From: Streptomyces violaceusniger | Lineage (GTDB): Bacteria; Actinomycetota; Actinomycetes; Streptomycetales; Streptomycetaceae | Assembly (NCBI GenBank): GCA_005405945.1 | Contig: BJHW01000001.1 | Coordinates: 8,742,001-8,806,000 of the forward strand | Direction: 5' to 3' | DNA length: 64,000 nt | Part shown: one piece after another, positions 24,893 to 35,052 of the stretch | Numbering within the stretch: the stretch's first letter is position 1 | Layout of the letters: every line of letters begins with the position of its first letter | Program-made: the position numbers and the translations under genes | The notes under the pieces: model-generated | Database searches by the model: none | Seen by the model: only the letters and a program-made list of their open reading frames with translations | Told to the model about the DNA's origin: nothing

Positions 24893-25795
24893 TCAGCCCT
24901 TGCGCGGCCTCGGCTCCGACCGGTCGATCAACTGCCCCCTCAACACGGTCAGTTGGTGGGACGCCTCAACCGCCCGGAGCTCGTCCAGGGAGGCGAGGGC
25001 CAGCACGAGGGTGTCCATGACGACGATCCCCGCCAGGGATTCCGCGGTGATGCCGGTGGGCGTGTGCGGGGCGCTGATCACCACATCGGCGTGGGTGGCC
25101 AAGGGCCCCGTGGGAACGTCGGTGACCAGCACCACGCTCGCGCCGACCGCCCGCGCCCGGTCCGTGAGCACGGTGAACTCCCGCAGCCGGCGCCCGGGAT
25201 GGAGGATCACCACCGCGTCTCCGCGGCCCAGTCCCAGCAGTTCGTCGGCCAGGGTGAAGCCGGTGGCGCCGACGAAGCGCGCCCGGCGGCCGGCCCGGCG
25301 CAGCTTCAGCACCAGGTGCCGGGCGGCGAGCTCCGAGGCGCCGACGCCGTAGGCGACCACCTCACGCGCGTCCGCCAGCGTTTGCACCGCTTGCTTCAGC
25401 ACATCCGTCTCCAGTAGGCGGCGGCACTGGTCGAGGCGCTCCGCGGCCTCGTCGAAGACCCGGTCCTTGATCTCGTCGAGGTCGTGGCCGACGCGGGCGA
25501 TGCGCTGCTTGAGCCGCTCTTCGGGGGCGGTCGCGGAGGTGAAGCCCGCGGCCAGCTCCCTCTTGAGCGCGGGCAGCCCGGCGTAGCCGAGGCGCTGCAG
25601 GGCGCGGACGACGGTGGCGTTGCTGGTGCCGCTGGCCGCGCCCAGCTCCTGTGCGCTCGCGAAGAGCAGATTCTCCGGTGGCGCGCTCACCAGGTACTGG
25701 GCCACCACCCGCTCGGAGGCGGACAGTTCACCCCACATATCCCGGACCGCGGCGGCCAGCCGTGTCGTCCCGCTGGCGCTGTTCGGTTCGCTCAT
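24893..25795 (-). CDS. MurR/RpiR-family transcriptional regulator
   Basis: The 300-residue protein has the N-terminal HTH_6 domain (LAAAVRDMWGELSASERVVA, QELGAASGTSNATVVRALQR) and a SIS sugar-isomerase domain (VVAYGVGASELAARHLVLKL, GRGDAVVILHPGRRLREFTV, ITAESLAGIVVMDTLVLAL). RpiR proteins sense phosphorylated sugars or related metabolites. ATG 25795 fits the domain start; ATG 25825 would add ten residues. It is divergent from the C45-hydrolase/ABC operon and is its most likely regulator. Confidence 0.9.
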   Translation of the reverse strand: MSEPNSASGTTRLAAAVRDMWGELSASERVVAQYLVSAPPENLLFASAQELGAASGTSNATVVRALQRLGYAGLPALKRELAAGFTSATAPEERLKQRIARVGHDLDEIKDRVFDEAAERLDQCRRLLETDVLKQAVQTLADAREVVAYGVGASELAARHLVLKLRRAGRRARFVGATGFTLADELLGLGRGDAVVILHPGRRLREFTVLTDRARAVGASVVLVTDVPTGPLATHADVVISAPHTPTGITAESLAGIVVMDTLVLALASLDELRAVEASHQLTVLRGQLIDRSEPRPRKG

Positions 25796-25803
25796 TACAG
25801 CTA

Positions 25804-25869
25804 TTGACTTCCCTGTGGCGGACATTACTATCTGGGCTCACCGTTCCAAGAACGCTGATTTCTGAATCA
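25804..25869 (+). promoter_or_regulatory. Promoter and operator of the C45/ABC operon
   Basis: TTGACT (25804-25809) and TACTAT (25826-25831), 16 bp apart, resemble a housekeeping promoter pointing to the hydrolase gene. TGATT-TCTG-AATCA (25856-25869), just downstream, is a perfect 5-bp inverted repeat placed where a repressor such as the RpiR protein would block transcription. Confidence 0.5.
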
Positions 25870-25916
25870 CACGTTACAGCCCCTCGCGGGCCCGGGCCTC
25901 AGAACACAGGAGTGCC

Positions 25917-27098
25917 ATGACAGCCGCCACCATCCCCACCGTCGAGATCTCCGGCCCGCCGGCCGAGCGCGGCCGCCAGTACGGCGAGGCGGCGCGCGAC
26001 AGGATCGGCAGGGCGCTCGCCTACTACGAGGGGGCGTTCGGCGAATCCTCGGGGCTCACCTGGGACCAGATCACCGCGCGCGCCGAGCGCTGGCTGGAGC
26101 CGGTGCGCGCCTACGCCCCCGAGCTCGTCGAGGAGATGGGCGGGATCGCCGAGGGGGCGGGCGTCGGGCTCCTGGACGTGCTCGCGCTGAACGCCCGCGG
26201 CGAGATCATCTACGACCAGACCTTCGCCCGGATGCGGGCCCGCGCGGACGCCGTCGCGGACGTCGCGGACGTCACGGACGACCGCGAGGTGACCGATGGC
26301 TGTACGTCCTTCGCCGTACTGGGCGAGGCGAGCGGCGACGGCCACGTCTACTGCGGCCAGAACTGGGACTGGCGGGCGGGCGTCGCGGACACCGTCCTGA
26401 TGCTCCGGATCGTCCAGCCCCCGCACCCCACCGTGATCATGCAGGTGGAGGCCGGGCAGATCGGCCGCCAGGGCGCCAACTCCGCGGGCATCGCCCTCAA
26501 CGCCAACGGCCTCGGCGGCCGGTTCGACGACGCCGTGGGGCTGCCCCAGACCGTGATCCGCCGCCGGGTCCTGGACAGCCAGTCGATCAGCGAGGCGGTC
26601 GACGTGCTGTGCCGCACCCGCGGCCACATCGCCAGCAACGCCCTGCTGACCTGCCGCGAGGGCTTCGCCCTCGACCTGGAGACCACCCCGGGGGCGCACG
26701 GCTGGATGTATCCGACGCAGGGGCTGCTCGTCCACGGCAACCACTACCAGACCACCGTCCCCGTCCAGCTCGCGGCCCGTTACCGCCCCGAGTCCTCCGA
26801 CTCGCTGATCCGGGTGCCCCGGGCCGAGGCCGGGCTGCGCCGACTGCGCGAGGCCGGCGCGCCGGACGAGTCCCGCAAGCTGATCCACCAGGCCATGTCC
26901 GACCACCTCGGCCACCCCGAGGGCCTGTGCACCCACCCCGACCCCCGGCAGCCCGAGGTCAAGTGGTGGACGACGCTGCTGTCCTCCTGCGTGGACCTGA
27001 CCACCGGTGACTACCACGTGACCCCCGGAACCCCCTGCGACCACGCGTACCAGCACCTGCCCTGGAACCTCTACGACGGTCCGTACGCCCCCAACTGA
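25917..27098 (+). CDS. C45 family autoproteolytic acyltransferase/hydrolase (penicillin acyltransferase-like)
   Basis: The 393-residue protein belongs to the acyl-CoA:6-aminopenicillanic acid acyltransferase (C45) family of Ntn hydrolases. DGCTSFAVLGEASGDGHVYC contains the expected autocleavage point, with Cys129 as the new N-terminal nucleophile, followed by GQNWDWRAG and the GIALNANGLGG segment. Members cleave or form amide bonds in acylated amino acids, peptides or beta-lactams. It has no signal peptide, so it acts in the cytoplasm, and is the first gene of an operon with an oligopeptide-type ABC importer: import of an acylated compound followed by deacylation is inferred. ATG 25917 follows CAGGAG. 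Confidence 0.88.
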   Translation: MTAATIPTVEISGPPAERGRQYGEAARDRIGRALAYYEGAFGESSGLTWDQITARAERWLEPVRAYAPELVEEMGGIAEGAGVGLLDVLALNARGEIIYDQTFARMRARADAVADVADVTDDREVTDGCTSFAVLGEASGDGHVYCGQNWDWRAGVADTVLMLRIVQPPHPTVIMQVEAGQIGRQGANSAGIALNANGLGGRFDDAVGLPQTVIRRRVLDSQSISEAVDVLCRTRGHIASNALLTCREGFALDLETTPGAHGWMYPTQGLLVHGNHYQTTVPVQLAARYRPESSDSLIRVPRAEAGLRRLREAGAPDESRKLIHQAMSDHLGHPEGLCTHPDPRQPEVKWWTTLLSSCVDLTTGDYHVTPGTPCDHAYQHLPWNLYDGPYAPN

Positions 27099-27139
27099 CG
27101 CCTCCCTCACGTTTCGCACGAACGACCAGAGAGCCTGCC

Positions 27140-28789
27140 ATGAGAACCAAGCTCTGTACCACCGCCGTCGGCCTCGTGGGCGCCCTGCTGTTCACCGCAG
27201 GGTGCTCCGGGGCGACCTCCGGGTCCGGCGGCGCGTCCGTCGACCCCGCGAAGCTCAAGCTCACCGACACCACCCCCAAGGCATCCGGCGCGGCCACCAC
27301 GGTGAACTGGCTCGTGGAACAGGAGCCCGCCACGCTGGACATGGACGCCCAGGGCGGCAGCAGCACCCGCACCGTGATGGCCAACATCTGCGAGCGGCTG
27401 CTCCTGCTCAAGCCCGATATGACCACGGCGCCGCGGCTGGCGGAGAAGGCCGAGTACACCGGCGACAAGAAGCTCGTCCTCACCCTCCGCGACGACGTCA
27501 CCTTCCACGACGGCGCCCGGATGACCGCCGACGACGTGGTGTGGAGCCTCAAGCGGCACGCCCGGCCGGAGATGAACGAGTCGGACGAGTACGAGGACGT
27601 CGACACGATCGCCAAGACCGGCGCGAACCAGGTCACCATCACCTTCGAGAAGCCGAGCGCCCTGTTCACCAAGGCCCTCGCCGGTGACGCCGGGATCATC
27701 ATGGAGCGCAAGGCGGTGGAGAAGCAGGGCGACGACTTCGGCACCCCCGGCCACCCCGACGCCTGCACCGGCCCGTACCGGCTGAAGAGCTGGAACTCCG
27801 GCTCCTCCCTCACCATCGAGCGCTCCGCGGACTACTGGGACAAGAGCGTCCGCCCGCTCACCAAGGAGGTCGTCTTCCGCTGGGCCTCCGGCAGCGCGCT
27901 GGTCAACTCCATCTCCACGGGCGCCGCGGACGGCGCCTATCTGACCGCCACCGGTCCCGCCGCCGTGCTGTCCAAGAAGAAGGGCGTGCGCGCCTACTAC
28001 GGGCAGTCCACCACCGCCTGGTCGCTCAGCCCCACCAACAGCGGCGCGCTGAAGGACGCCCGGCTGCGCAAGGCGCTGTCGCTGGCCATGGACCGCGAGG
28101 GCATCGCCAAGTCCGGCTTCAACGGCCTCGCCGAGCCCTGGGCGACCCCGGTGGGCCCCGGGGCGTGGGGCTATGAGAAGGCCGCGTTCCAGAAGGCGCA
28201 GAAGGAGCTCGAGCGCTCCACCGCCTACACCGTCTCGCCCTCGGCGGACGACATCGACCGGGCGAAGAAGCTGGTCGAGCGGGCCGGGGCGCCGTCGAAG
28301 CCGATCGTCGTCTCCAGCGACGGCAGCGAGAGCCAGACGGTCATCACCAACGCGGTGCGCGGCGCGGCCCAGAAGATCGGGCTGAAGGTCACCGTCAAGA
28401 CGATCGCGTCGAGCCGTTACGACGAGTTCTTCTCCGACCCGGGGTCCCGCAACGGCTTCGATCTGATCCCGGTCGACTGGTACATCTCCAAGGCCGACCC
28501 GGCGGGCTTCTACGACAACGGCCTATCCGGCAACGCCAACAACTGGCTCGGCTACTCGGACCAGGGCTATGACGCCCTCGTCGGCAAGGCCCAGCAGACC
28601 ATCGACGACCGCGAGCGCGCGAAGCTCGTCATCGACGCGCAGACGAAGTTCGCCGACGACGCGGTGTGGATCCCCCTGGTGCAGGTGCCGTCGGTGATGG
28701 TGCTCGGCGACACGTACACCGGCCCGCCGGCGTCCATGGTGTCGATGTACTACCCGTGGGCCGCCGACCTCGGCACGAAGAAGGGCTGA
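27140..28789 (+). CDS. ABC transporter substrate-binding lipoprotein, family 5 (DppA/OppA)
   Basis: The 549-residue protein starts with a lipoprotein signal (LVGALLFTAGCSG, lipobox cysteine at residue 22) and has the family 5 binding fold: ANICERLLLLKPDMTTAPRL, FHDGARMTADDVVWSLKRHA, CTGPYRLKSWNSGSSLTIER, LRKALSLAMDREGIAKSGFN. It captures di/oligopeptides or related solutes outside the membrane and delivers them to the permeases encoded next, whose start is 4 bp downstream. Confidence 0.93.
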   Translation: MRTKLCTTAVGLVGALLFTAGCSGATSGSGGASVDPAKLKLTDTTPKASGAATTVNWLVEQEPATLDMDAQGGSSTRTVMANICERLLLLKPDMTTAPRLAEKAEYTGDKKLVLTLRDDVTFHDGARMTADDVVWSLKRHARPEMNESDEYEDVDTIAKTGANQVTITFEKPSALFTKALAGDAGIIMERKAVEKQGDDFGTPGHPDACTGPYRLKSWNSGSSLTIERSADYWDKSVRPLTKEVVFRWASGSALVNSISTGAADGAYLTATGPAAVLSKKKGVRAYYGQSTTAWSLSPTNSGALKDARLRKALSLAMDREGIAKSGFNGLAEPWATPVGPGAWGYEKAAFQKAQKELERSTAYTVSPSADDIDRAKKLVERAGAPSKPIVVSSDGSESQTVITNAVRGAAQKIGLKVTVKTIASSRYDEFFSDPGSRNGFDLIPVDWYISKADPAGFYDNGLSGNANNWLGYSDQGYDALVGKAQQTIDDRERAKLVIDAQTKFADDAVWIPLVQVPSVMVLGDTYTGPPASMVSMYYPWAADLGTKKG

Positions 28790-28793
28790 CCCC

Positions 28794-29771
28794 ATGATCC
28801 GCGGACTGCCGCGGCGGATCGCCGGCCTGTTCGCCACGCTGCTCGCCGCCTCGTTCCTCATCTTCGCCGCCGTCTACGCGGCCCCCGGGGACCCCGCCGT
28901 CCTCCTCTCCGGCAGCCGACAGGAGCTCACCCCGGAGAAGCTCGCGGCGGTCCGCGCGGAGCACCACCTCGACGAGCCGCTCGTCGTCCAGTACGGCCGG
29001 TGGCTGTGGGACGGCCTTCAGGGCGACCTGGGCCGGTCGTTCCAGTACCGCGACCACGTGGCCGACCTGATCGGGGCGCGGCTGCCGACCACCCTGGAGC
29101 TCGTCGGCTACGCCACGGTGTTCTTCGTGGTGCTGGGCGTCGGCTCCGGAGTGCTGGCGGCGCTGCGCCGCGGCTGGGTGGACTCGGCGGTCGTCGGCGG
29201 CACCACGCTCGCCGCCTCGGTGCCCGCCTTCGTGGCGGCCATCGCGCTGGTCTCCCTGTTCGGGGTGCGGCTCGGCTGGTTCCCGGTGACGGGCCAGGGC
29301 GAGGGGTTCGCCGGGCGGCTGCACCATCTCACCCTCCCCGCGTTCGCCCTCGCCCTCAGCGCCCTCGCCGTGATCAGCCGGGTCACCCGGCAGGCCATGG
29401 CCGAGGCGTACGCCTCCGACCATGTGGAGGCGGCCCGCGCCTCCGGACAGCCGGAGCGCCAGATCGTCGTCCAGCACGTGCTGCGCAACGCGCTCGGCCC
29501 GATCGTCACCATGTGCGGGCTCGTCATGGCGGGCATGCTCGCCGGAACGGTGGTGGTCGAGACCGCCTTCGGGCTCAGCGGGATCGGCTCACTGCTGGTG
29601 AGCGCGATCACCACGCACGACTTCCCGGTCACCCAGGCGGTGCTGCTGCTGATGGTCATCGGCTACGTCGTGGTGACGACGCTGGTCGACCTGGTCCATC
29701 CCCTGATCGACCCCCGGGTCTCGCCGGGCGGGCAGCCGAGGGGACGCAAGCCGGAAGGAAGGACCGCATGA
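28794..29771 (+). CDS. ABC transporter permease (DppB/OppB type)
   Basis: The 325-residue protein has six predicted membrane helices, an extracytoplasmic loop starting YAAPGDPAVLLSG...EHHLDEPLVVQYGRWLWD, and the coupling EAA motif EAARASGQPERQIVVQHVLR, typical of DppB/OppB. It forms half of the membrane pore. The stop overlaps the next permease start by four bases (ATGA at 29768). Confidence 0.93.
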   Translation: MIRGLPRRIAGLFATLLAASFLIFAAVYAAPGDPAVLLSGSRQELTPEKLAAVRAEHHLDEPLVVQYGRWLWDGLQGDLGRSFQYRDHVADLIGARLPTTLELVGYATVFFVVLGVGSGVLAALRRGWVDSAVVGGTTLAASVPAFVAAIALVSLFGVRLGWFPVTGQGEGFAGRLHHLTLPAFALALSALAVISRVTRQAMAEAYASDHVEAARASGQPERQIVVQHVLRNALGPIVTMCGLVMAGMLAGTVVVETAFGLSGIGSLLVSAITTHDFPVTQAVLLLMVIGYVVVTTLVDLVHPLIDPRVSPGGQPRGRKPEGRTA

Positions 29772-30618
29772 CGACGGTGACGGCCGGGGCCCTGATCCCG
29801 GTGCGGGTACGGGCCCGGCGCCCGGTACCGGTGATGATCGCGGGCGGCTTCCTCGCCCTGGTCGTGGTGGCGGCGGTGTGCGCACCCCTGATCGCCCCGC
29901 ACGCGCCCGACGCGGTGGACCTGTCCGCCTCGCTCGCGGGACCACCTCCCCGCATCCGCTGGGCACCGACGCCTCGGGGCAGGACCTGCTCTCCCGGGTG
30001 CTGTACGGCGCCCGGTCGAGCCTGCTGGCACCCCTGGCGCTGCTCGCGCTGGCCGCGCTGCTCGGCGTCACGATGGGCACGGTCGCGGCGTGGCGCGGCG
30101 GCTGGGTGGACACCTTGCTCTCGCGGGTGACCGATGTGATGTACGCCTTCCCGGGCCTGCTGTTCGTGGTCCTGGTGATCGCGGTCTTCGGTGACGGCCT
30201 CACCACGTCGATCATCGCGCTGGGGCTCGCGTACGCGCCCACCATCGCGCGGTACACCCGCAGCCTCGCCCTCGCCGAGCGCTCCAAGCCGTATATCGAC
30301 GCCTACCGGGTGCAGGGCATGAGCGGGACCCGGATCTGCGTGCGCCACCTGGTGCCCAATCTGGCCGGGCCGATCGTCGGCTATCTCGTGGTGCTCTTCG
30401 GCGAGGGGCTGATGAGCCTGGCCACCCTCAGCTATCTGGGCTTCGGCGCCGGATCGCCCTCGATCGACTGGGGGCTGATGGTGCAGGAGGGGCAGGACGC
30501 CGTGGTGCAGGGCGCGCTGCTGCCGGCCCTCGTTCCGGGCACGGCCATCGCCGCCGTCGTGGTGGCCTTCAACATCGTCGGGGTCCGGGTCTCGGACCGG
30601 CTGGGCAAGGGGAGGTAG
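29768..30618 (+). pseudogene. ABC transporter permease (DppC/OppC type), one -1 frameshift
   Basis: ATG 29768 opens an N-terminal helix (VMIAGGFLALVVVAAVCAPL) and APHAPDAVDLSASLAGP; the other frame continues HPLGTDASGQDLLSRVLYGA, RSSLLAPLALLALAALLGV and the EAA motif DAYRVQGMSGTRICVRHLVP. HPLGTDxxGxD is diagnostic of DppC. The frames join at about 29940-29951; adding one base gives a normal 283-residue permease. Since all other operon members are intact and well conserved, a lost base in the assembly is the likeliest explanation. Confidence 0.85.
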
Positions 30619-30624
30619 ACGGCG

Positions 30625-31641
30625 ATGCTGCTGGACATCGAGGACCTCACCATCGAGCTGCCGGCCGGTGCCGCCGCTCGGCCGATGCTCGCCGAGGTGT
30701 CATTGCGGGTCGGCCGGGACGAAGTGGTCGGCCTGGTGGGCGAGTCCGGCTCGGGCAAGTCCACGACCGCGCGGGCGGTGCTGCGCATGCTCCCCGAGGG
30801 GGCGCGGGCCTCCGGCTCGGTCCGGGTGGACGGCGAGGACGTGCTCGCCATGGACCCGGCCCGGCTGCGCCGGCACCGGTCCCGCACCGTCTCCATGATC
30901 TTCCAGGATCCGCGCTCCGCGCTGAACCCGGTCCGGCGGATCGGCGACTTCCTCACCGATCCGCTCACCCGGGTCCTGGGCCTGTCCCGGCGCGACGCGG
31001 TGGCGAAGGCCACGGAACTGCTGGCCTCGGTGGGGCTTTCCGAACCCGAGCGCCGGATGCGGCAGCGCCCGCACGAGCTGTCCGGCGGGATGCTGCAACG
31101 GGTGGTGATCGCCGCCGCCCTGTCCACCGATCCCGACCTCCTCCTCGCCGACGAGGCGACGAGCGCGCTGGACGCGACCACCCAGGCGGAGGTCCTGGCC
31201 CTGCTGCGGTCCATCCAGGAGGAGCGGCGGCGGGCCGGCAGCGGCCTCGGGACGCTCTTCATCACCCACGACCTGCCGCTCGCGGCGGCCTACTGCGACC
31301 GCGTGTACGTGATGTACGCGGGCCGCGTGGTGGAACAGCAGCCCGCCCACGGGCTGTTCGCCGATCCGAAACACCCCTACACCCGCGGTCTGCTGGAATG
31401 CTCGCCCAGCCTGGGCGACGACCGCGCACCGCGGCCCATCCCCGGCCGCCCTCCCTCCCTGTCCGACGCCTTCACCGGCTGCCCCTTCCTCCCGCGCTGC
31501 GCACGGGCCGAGGCGGAGTGCGAGACCTGGGCGCCGGTGGCCGTCCCCTTCGGCGGCCGTGGCGTCGACGGCGACGGATCGGATGAGGGCGGCTCCGCGG
31601 CCTGCCGCCTACTGGAACTCGTCACGAGGAGCAGCGCATGA
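30625..31641 (+). CDS. ABC transporter ATP-binding protein (DppD/OppD type)
   Basis: The 338-residue ATPase shows Walker A (GESGSGKST), Q-loop (IFQDPRSALNPVRR), signature (LSGGMLQRVVIA), Walker B (LLLADEATSALD) and H-loop (FITHDLPLA), and the C-terminal oligopeptide-importer extension with cysteines (GCPFLPRCARAEAECETW). It powers the importer together with the following ATPase. Its stop overlaps the next start by four bases. Confidence 0.94.
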   Translation: MLLDIEDLTIELPAGAAARPMLAEVSLRVGRDEVVGLVGESGSGKSTTARAVLRMLPEGARASGSVRVDGEDVLAMDPARLRRHRSRTVSMIFQDPRSALNPVRRIGDFLTDPLTRVLGLSRRDAVAKATELLASVGLSEPERRMRQRPHELSGGMLQRVVIAAALSTDPDLLLADEATSALDATTQAEVLALLRSIQEERRRAGSGLGTLFITHDLPLAAAYCDRVYVMYAGRVVEQQPAHGLFADPKHPYTRGLLECSPSLGDDRAPRPIPGRPPSLSDAFTGCPFLPRCARAEAECETWAPVAVPFGGRGVDGDGSDEGGSAACRLLELVTRSSA

Positions 31642-32495
31642 CCGAGCCCGCACTCGTCGTACAGGGGCTGCGCAAGACCTACGCGCTCCCGGGCGGCGGC
31701 CGGACCACGGCCGTGGACGACGTCTCGTTCTCCGTCCCGGCGGGCGGCTCGCTGGGCATCGTCGGGGAGTCCGGCTCCGGCAAGACCACGGTGGCCCGGA
31801 TCCTGGTGGACCTGGTGCGCCCGGACGCGGGGACCATCGCGGTGAACGGGCGGGAGCGCACACCGGGGTGGCGGGGCGGCGGACGGCTCCTCGGCCCGGG
31901 CGCGCGCCGGGCCGCCCGGCTGGGCCGCGCCCGCGAGATCCAGATCGTCTTCCAGGACCCGTACGTATCGCTCGACCCGCGCCTGACCGCGCGTCAGTGC
32001 CTGCGCACCGCGCTGCGGCTGCACGGCCGGTACGAGGGGCAGGCCGCCGTCGGCCGGATCGAGGAACTGCTCGACCAGGTGGGCCTGGGCAAGCGGGAGG
32101 CCGACGCACGCCCGCGCGGTCTGTCGGGCGGGCAGCGCCAGCGGCTGGCCATCGCCCGTGCGCTCGCCGTGGAACCCGAGGTGCTGGTGCTGGACGAGGC
32201 GGTGGCGGCGCTGGACGTGTCCATCCAGGCGCAGATCCTCCGGCTGCTCGCCGACATCCGCCGGGAGACCGGTGTGGCCCTGGTCTTCGTCAGCCATGAC
32301 CTGGCCGTCGTACGGCACATCACGGACGACACGCTGGTGATGCGGCGCGGCCGCGCGGTCGAGACGGGCCCGACGGCCCGGGTGCTGGACACCCCGGAGG
32401 ACCGGTACACCCGGCTGCTGCTGTCGTCGGTGCCGCACGACGGCTGGGACCCGGCGGAGACGGTACGGCTGCGCGCGGAACTCGCCGAACTGTGA
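31638..32495 (+). CDS. ABC transporter ATP-binding protein (DppF/OppF type)
   Basis: The 285-residue ATPase has Walker A (GESGSGKTTV), Q-loop (VFQDPYVSLDPRLTARQ), signature (LSGGQRQRLAIARAL), Walker B (LVLDEAVAALDVSIQ) and H-loop (VSHDLAVV). The D-loop region reads VAALD rather than the usual VSALD, a mild change. It lacks the long C-terminal cysteine extension of DppD. It closes the operon that begins at the C45 hydrolase. Confidence 0.93.
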   Translation: MTEPALVVQGLRKTYALPGGGRTTAVDDVSFSVPAGGSLGIVGESGSGKTTVARILVDLVRPDAGTIAVNGRERTPGWRGGGRLLGPGARRAARLGRAREIQIVFQDPYVSLDPRLTARQCLRTALRLHGRYEGQAAVGRIEELLDQVGLGKREADARPRGLSGGQRQRLAIARALAVEPEVLVLDEAVAALDVSIQAQILRLLADIRRETGVALVFVSHDLAVVRHITDDTLVMRRGRAVETGPTARVLDTPEDRYTRLLLSSVPHDGWDPAETVRLRAELAEL

Positions 32496-32678
32496 CCGTG
32501 ACTGCGGCTGGCGAGACATCGGCGCAATCCGACCCCCGGTAGCCCGGCCTGATCGCCTGAGCCCGCCTCACCTGCGCATATGTAACCAGCCGAATTTCCA
32601 TACGTCGGAGCTATTCCCTGGTGCTCAACTGCCCTGCACCATGCCGGTAGTTCACCACCGGATAGGGGAGGCACATAC

Positions 32679-35001
32679 GTGACCGCGCCAACAGGGAACG
32701 GGATCTCTCGAAGAGATGTGATCGGCACCGCGGCCGTGGTCGGCGCCGGGGGCTGGCTGGCCGGATCCGGCACCGCCTGGGCCGCGCCCCAGGCGTCCGG
32801 CGGAGCGGCGGCCCTGCCCGAGCGGATGGCCAGGGCCGCCGCCCCGCGGTGGCGGCGGATGCCCGGCGACTGGAAGGACGGCCCCTTCCTGGCCAACGGC
32901 CTGCTCGGCGCGGTGGTGTACCAGGGCGCCACGCCCAACTCCGTGAAGGTCATGCTCAGCCACGGTCAGGTGCAGGACCAGCGCCCTCAGTGGCGCGCCC
33001 CCTACGGCTACTCCCGCCTGCCCATCGGCCATTTCGACCTCACCCTCGCCGGAGAGGTGACCGGGGTGGACTGGACCCTCGACCTGTGGGACGCCGAGCT
33101 GCGCGCCACCGTCACCACCACCCGGGGCAGCGTCCGCTTCACCATGCTGGTGCACAACGCCCGTACCGCGCTGCTGATCTCCACCCGGCCCAGCGCGGGG
33201 GAGGAGGGCGCGGCCTGGTCGTTCACATGGATGCCCGCGACCTCCCCCCGGACCAAGGACAAGCCCGCCGACTACACCGGCAACCCCGACCCCCGCACCG
33301 GCTCCGCGGGCGACACCCACTACGTGGAGCAGCCGCTCATCGCGGGCGGCGGCTGGACCACCGCCTGGCGGGAACGGCGCGTGGGCACCGGCAGGCTGCT
33401 GGCCGCCCACATCGTCTACCGCCACCCCGGGGACCTGTCACGCACCACCGAACTGGCCGTCGCCGAGGTGGCCCATACCCTCGCCGCCGACCCCGACGAC
33501 CTGGTGCGCTCACACCGCGCCTGGTGGCACCGCTACTACCAGCGCAGCCTGCTCTCCGTACCCGACAAGCGCCTTCAGCACTTCTACTGGATCCAGCTCT
33601 ACAAGGCCGCCTGCGCCACCCGCGCCGACGGGCCCTCGATGTCCGAATGGGGGCCGTGGTACCCGGAGACCGGCGGCAGCTGGACCGCGGTGTGGTGGAA
33701 CCTCAACGTCCAGATCGCCACCTGGCTGGTCCAGGGCTCCAACCACCTCGAACTCGACTCCGTCACCTCCACCTTCCGGGACTTCGAGAAGAACCTGCCG
33801 CTGTCCGTCCCCCCGGAGTACAGGGACGGGGACACCTACGCCCTCGCCCACCCCTCCGACTGGCTCCTGCGCCCCGGCGCCAAGACCGTCGGCATCCCCG
33901 GCACCTCCACCAAGACCGACAACAACGGCAATCTCATCTGGGCCATGCACAACGTCTGGCTCAGCTACCGCCACACCCTGGACATCCGCATCGTGCGCGA
34001 CGTCCTGTACCCGATCCTCGCCAAGGCGGTGAACTTCTACGACCACTTCCTGTACGAGGGCGGAGACGGGAAGCTGCATCTGCCGCTGACCCGCTCACCG
34101 GAGTGGGCGGACGCCGAGGACTGCACCTACGACCTCTCCCTGCTCCGCTGGGGCTGCGCCACTCTCCTGGACTGTCTGCGCATCCTGCGCACCGACCACC
34201 CCCGCGCCCGGCGCTGGCGCGAGATCCTGGACCGCCTGGTGGCCTACCCCCGCGACGCCACCGGCATCATGATCGGCGCGGGCAAGCCGCTCACCGAGTC
34301 CCACCGCCACTTCTCCCATATGCTCTGGCTCTACCCGCTGCACGAGCTGGACTGGGACCGCCCGGCCGACCGGGACATCATGCGCACCACCTTCGACCGC
34401 TGGGTCAAGGACCGCGGCCTGTGGGCCGGTTACAGCTACGCGGTGGCCTCCTCCATGGCCTCGCGCATGGAACGGCCCGAGGAGGCGCTGGACTTCCTCA
34501 CCTTCCTCATCGGCGGCAACAAGGTGAACAACGCCTGGATCACCCCGAACACCATGTACGTCGAGGGCGGCAACCTCGCCACCGAGAGCCCCCTGACGGC
34601 GGCCCAGTCGGTCCTGGAGATGGCCGTCCAGAGCCACAACGGCGTGGTGCGGGTCTTCCCGTCCGTCTCCCGCCGCTGGCCCGACCTGTCGATCCACTCC
34701 CTGCGCACCCAGGGCGCCTTCCTGGTGGACGCCGACCGCTCGGCCGGGCGCACCCGCTGGATCCGCGTCCACAGCGAGGCCGGCGCCCCCTCGTCCTGCA
34801 CCACGGCATCCCCGGCCCGATCGACGTCCGCGACCACCGGGGCCGCCCCCTCCGTTACCGCACCACCGGCCCCGGCCGTATCGAACTCCCCCTCGCTCGC
34901 GACGAGACGGCCCTCATCACCCCCGAGGCCACCGCCCGGACCCGGCCCCACGCGAAGTCCCGGCCGTCGGCGACGCCAAGCCGTGGGGACTGCCCGACTG
35001 A
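32679..35001 (+). pseudogene. Tat-exported glycosidase, GH95-like (6-hairpin), C-terminal frameshifts
   Basis: The start follows GGGGAGG and encodes a twin-arginine signal (GISRRDVIGTAAVVGAGGWL...AWA). The N-terminal beta domain (DWKDGPFLANGLLGAVVYQG, SRLPIGHFDLTLAGEVTGVD) and (alpha/alpha)6 barrel (WWNLNVQIATWLVQGSNHLE, LSLLRWGCATLLDC, ESHRHFSHMLWLYPLHELDW) match GH95/alpha-fucosidase-like proteins, implying secretion to act on plant or fungal glycans. The frame slips at CCCCC 34786-34790 (continuing LVLHHGIPGPIDVRDHRG) and once more near 34930-34952, leading to REVPAVGDAKPWGLPD and TGA at 34999. Two added bases give 774 residues. CCGGT-N8-ACCGG upstream is a possible operator. Only the last 75 residues are affected. 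Confidence 0.82.
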
Positions 35002-35004
35002 TGA

Positions 35005-35045
35005 GCGGTGAGCGGGCCCCCGCTTCCCGGGGGCCCGCTCACCGC
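35005..35045. terminator. Bidirectional terminator, 18-bp perfect stem
   Basis: Arms 35005-35022 and 35028-35045 pair perfectly around a five-base loop. It lies between the convergent glycosidase and ssuD genes, 3 bp after one stop and 7 bp from the other, and can serve both. Confidence 0.85.
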
Positions 35046-35052
35046 CGTGCCG

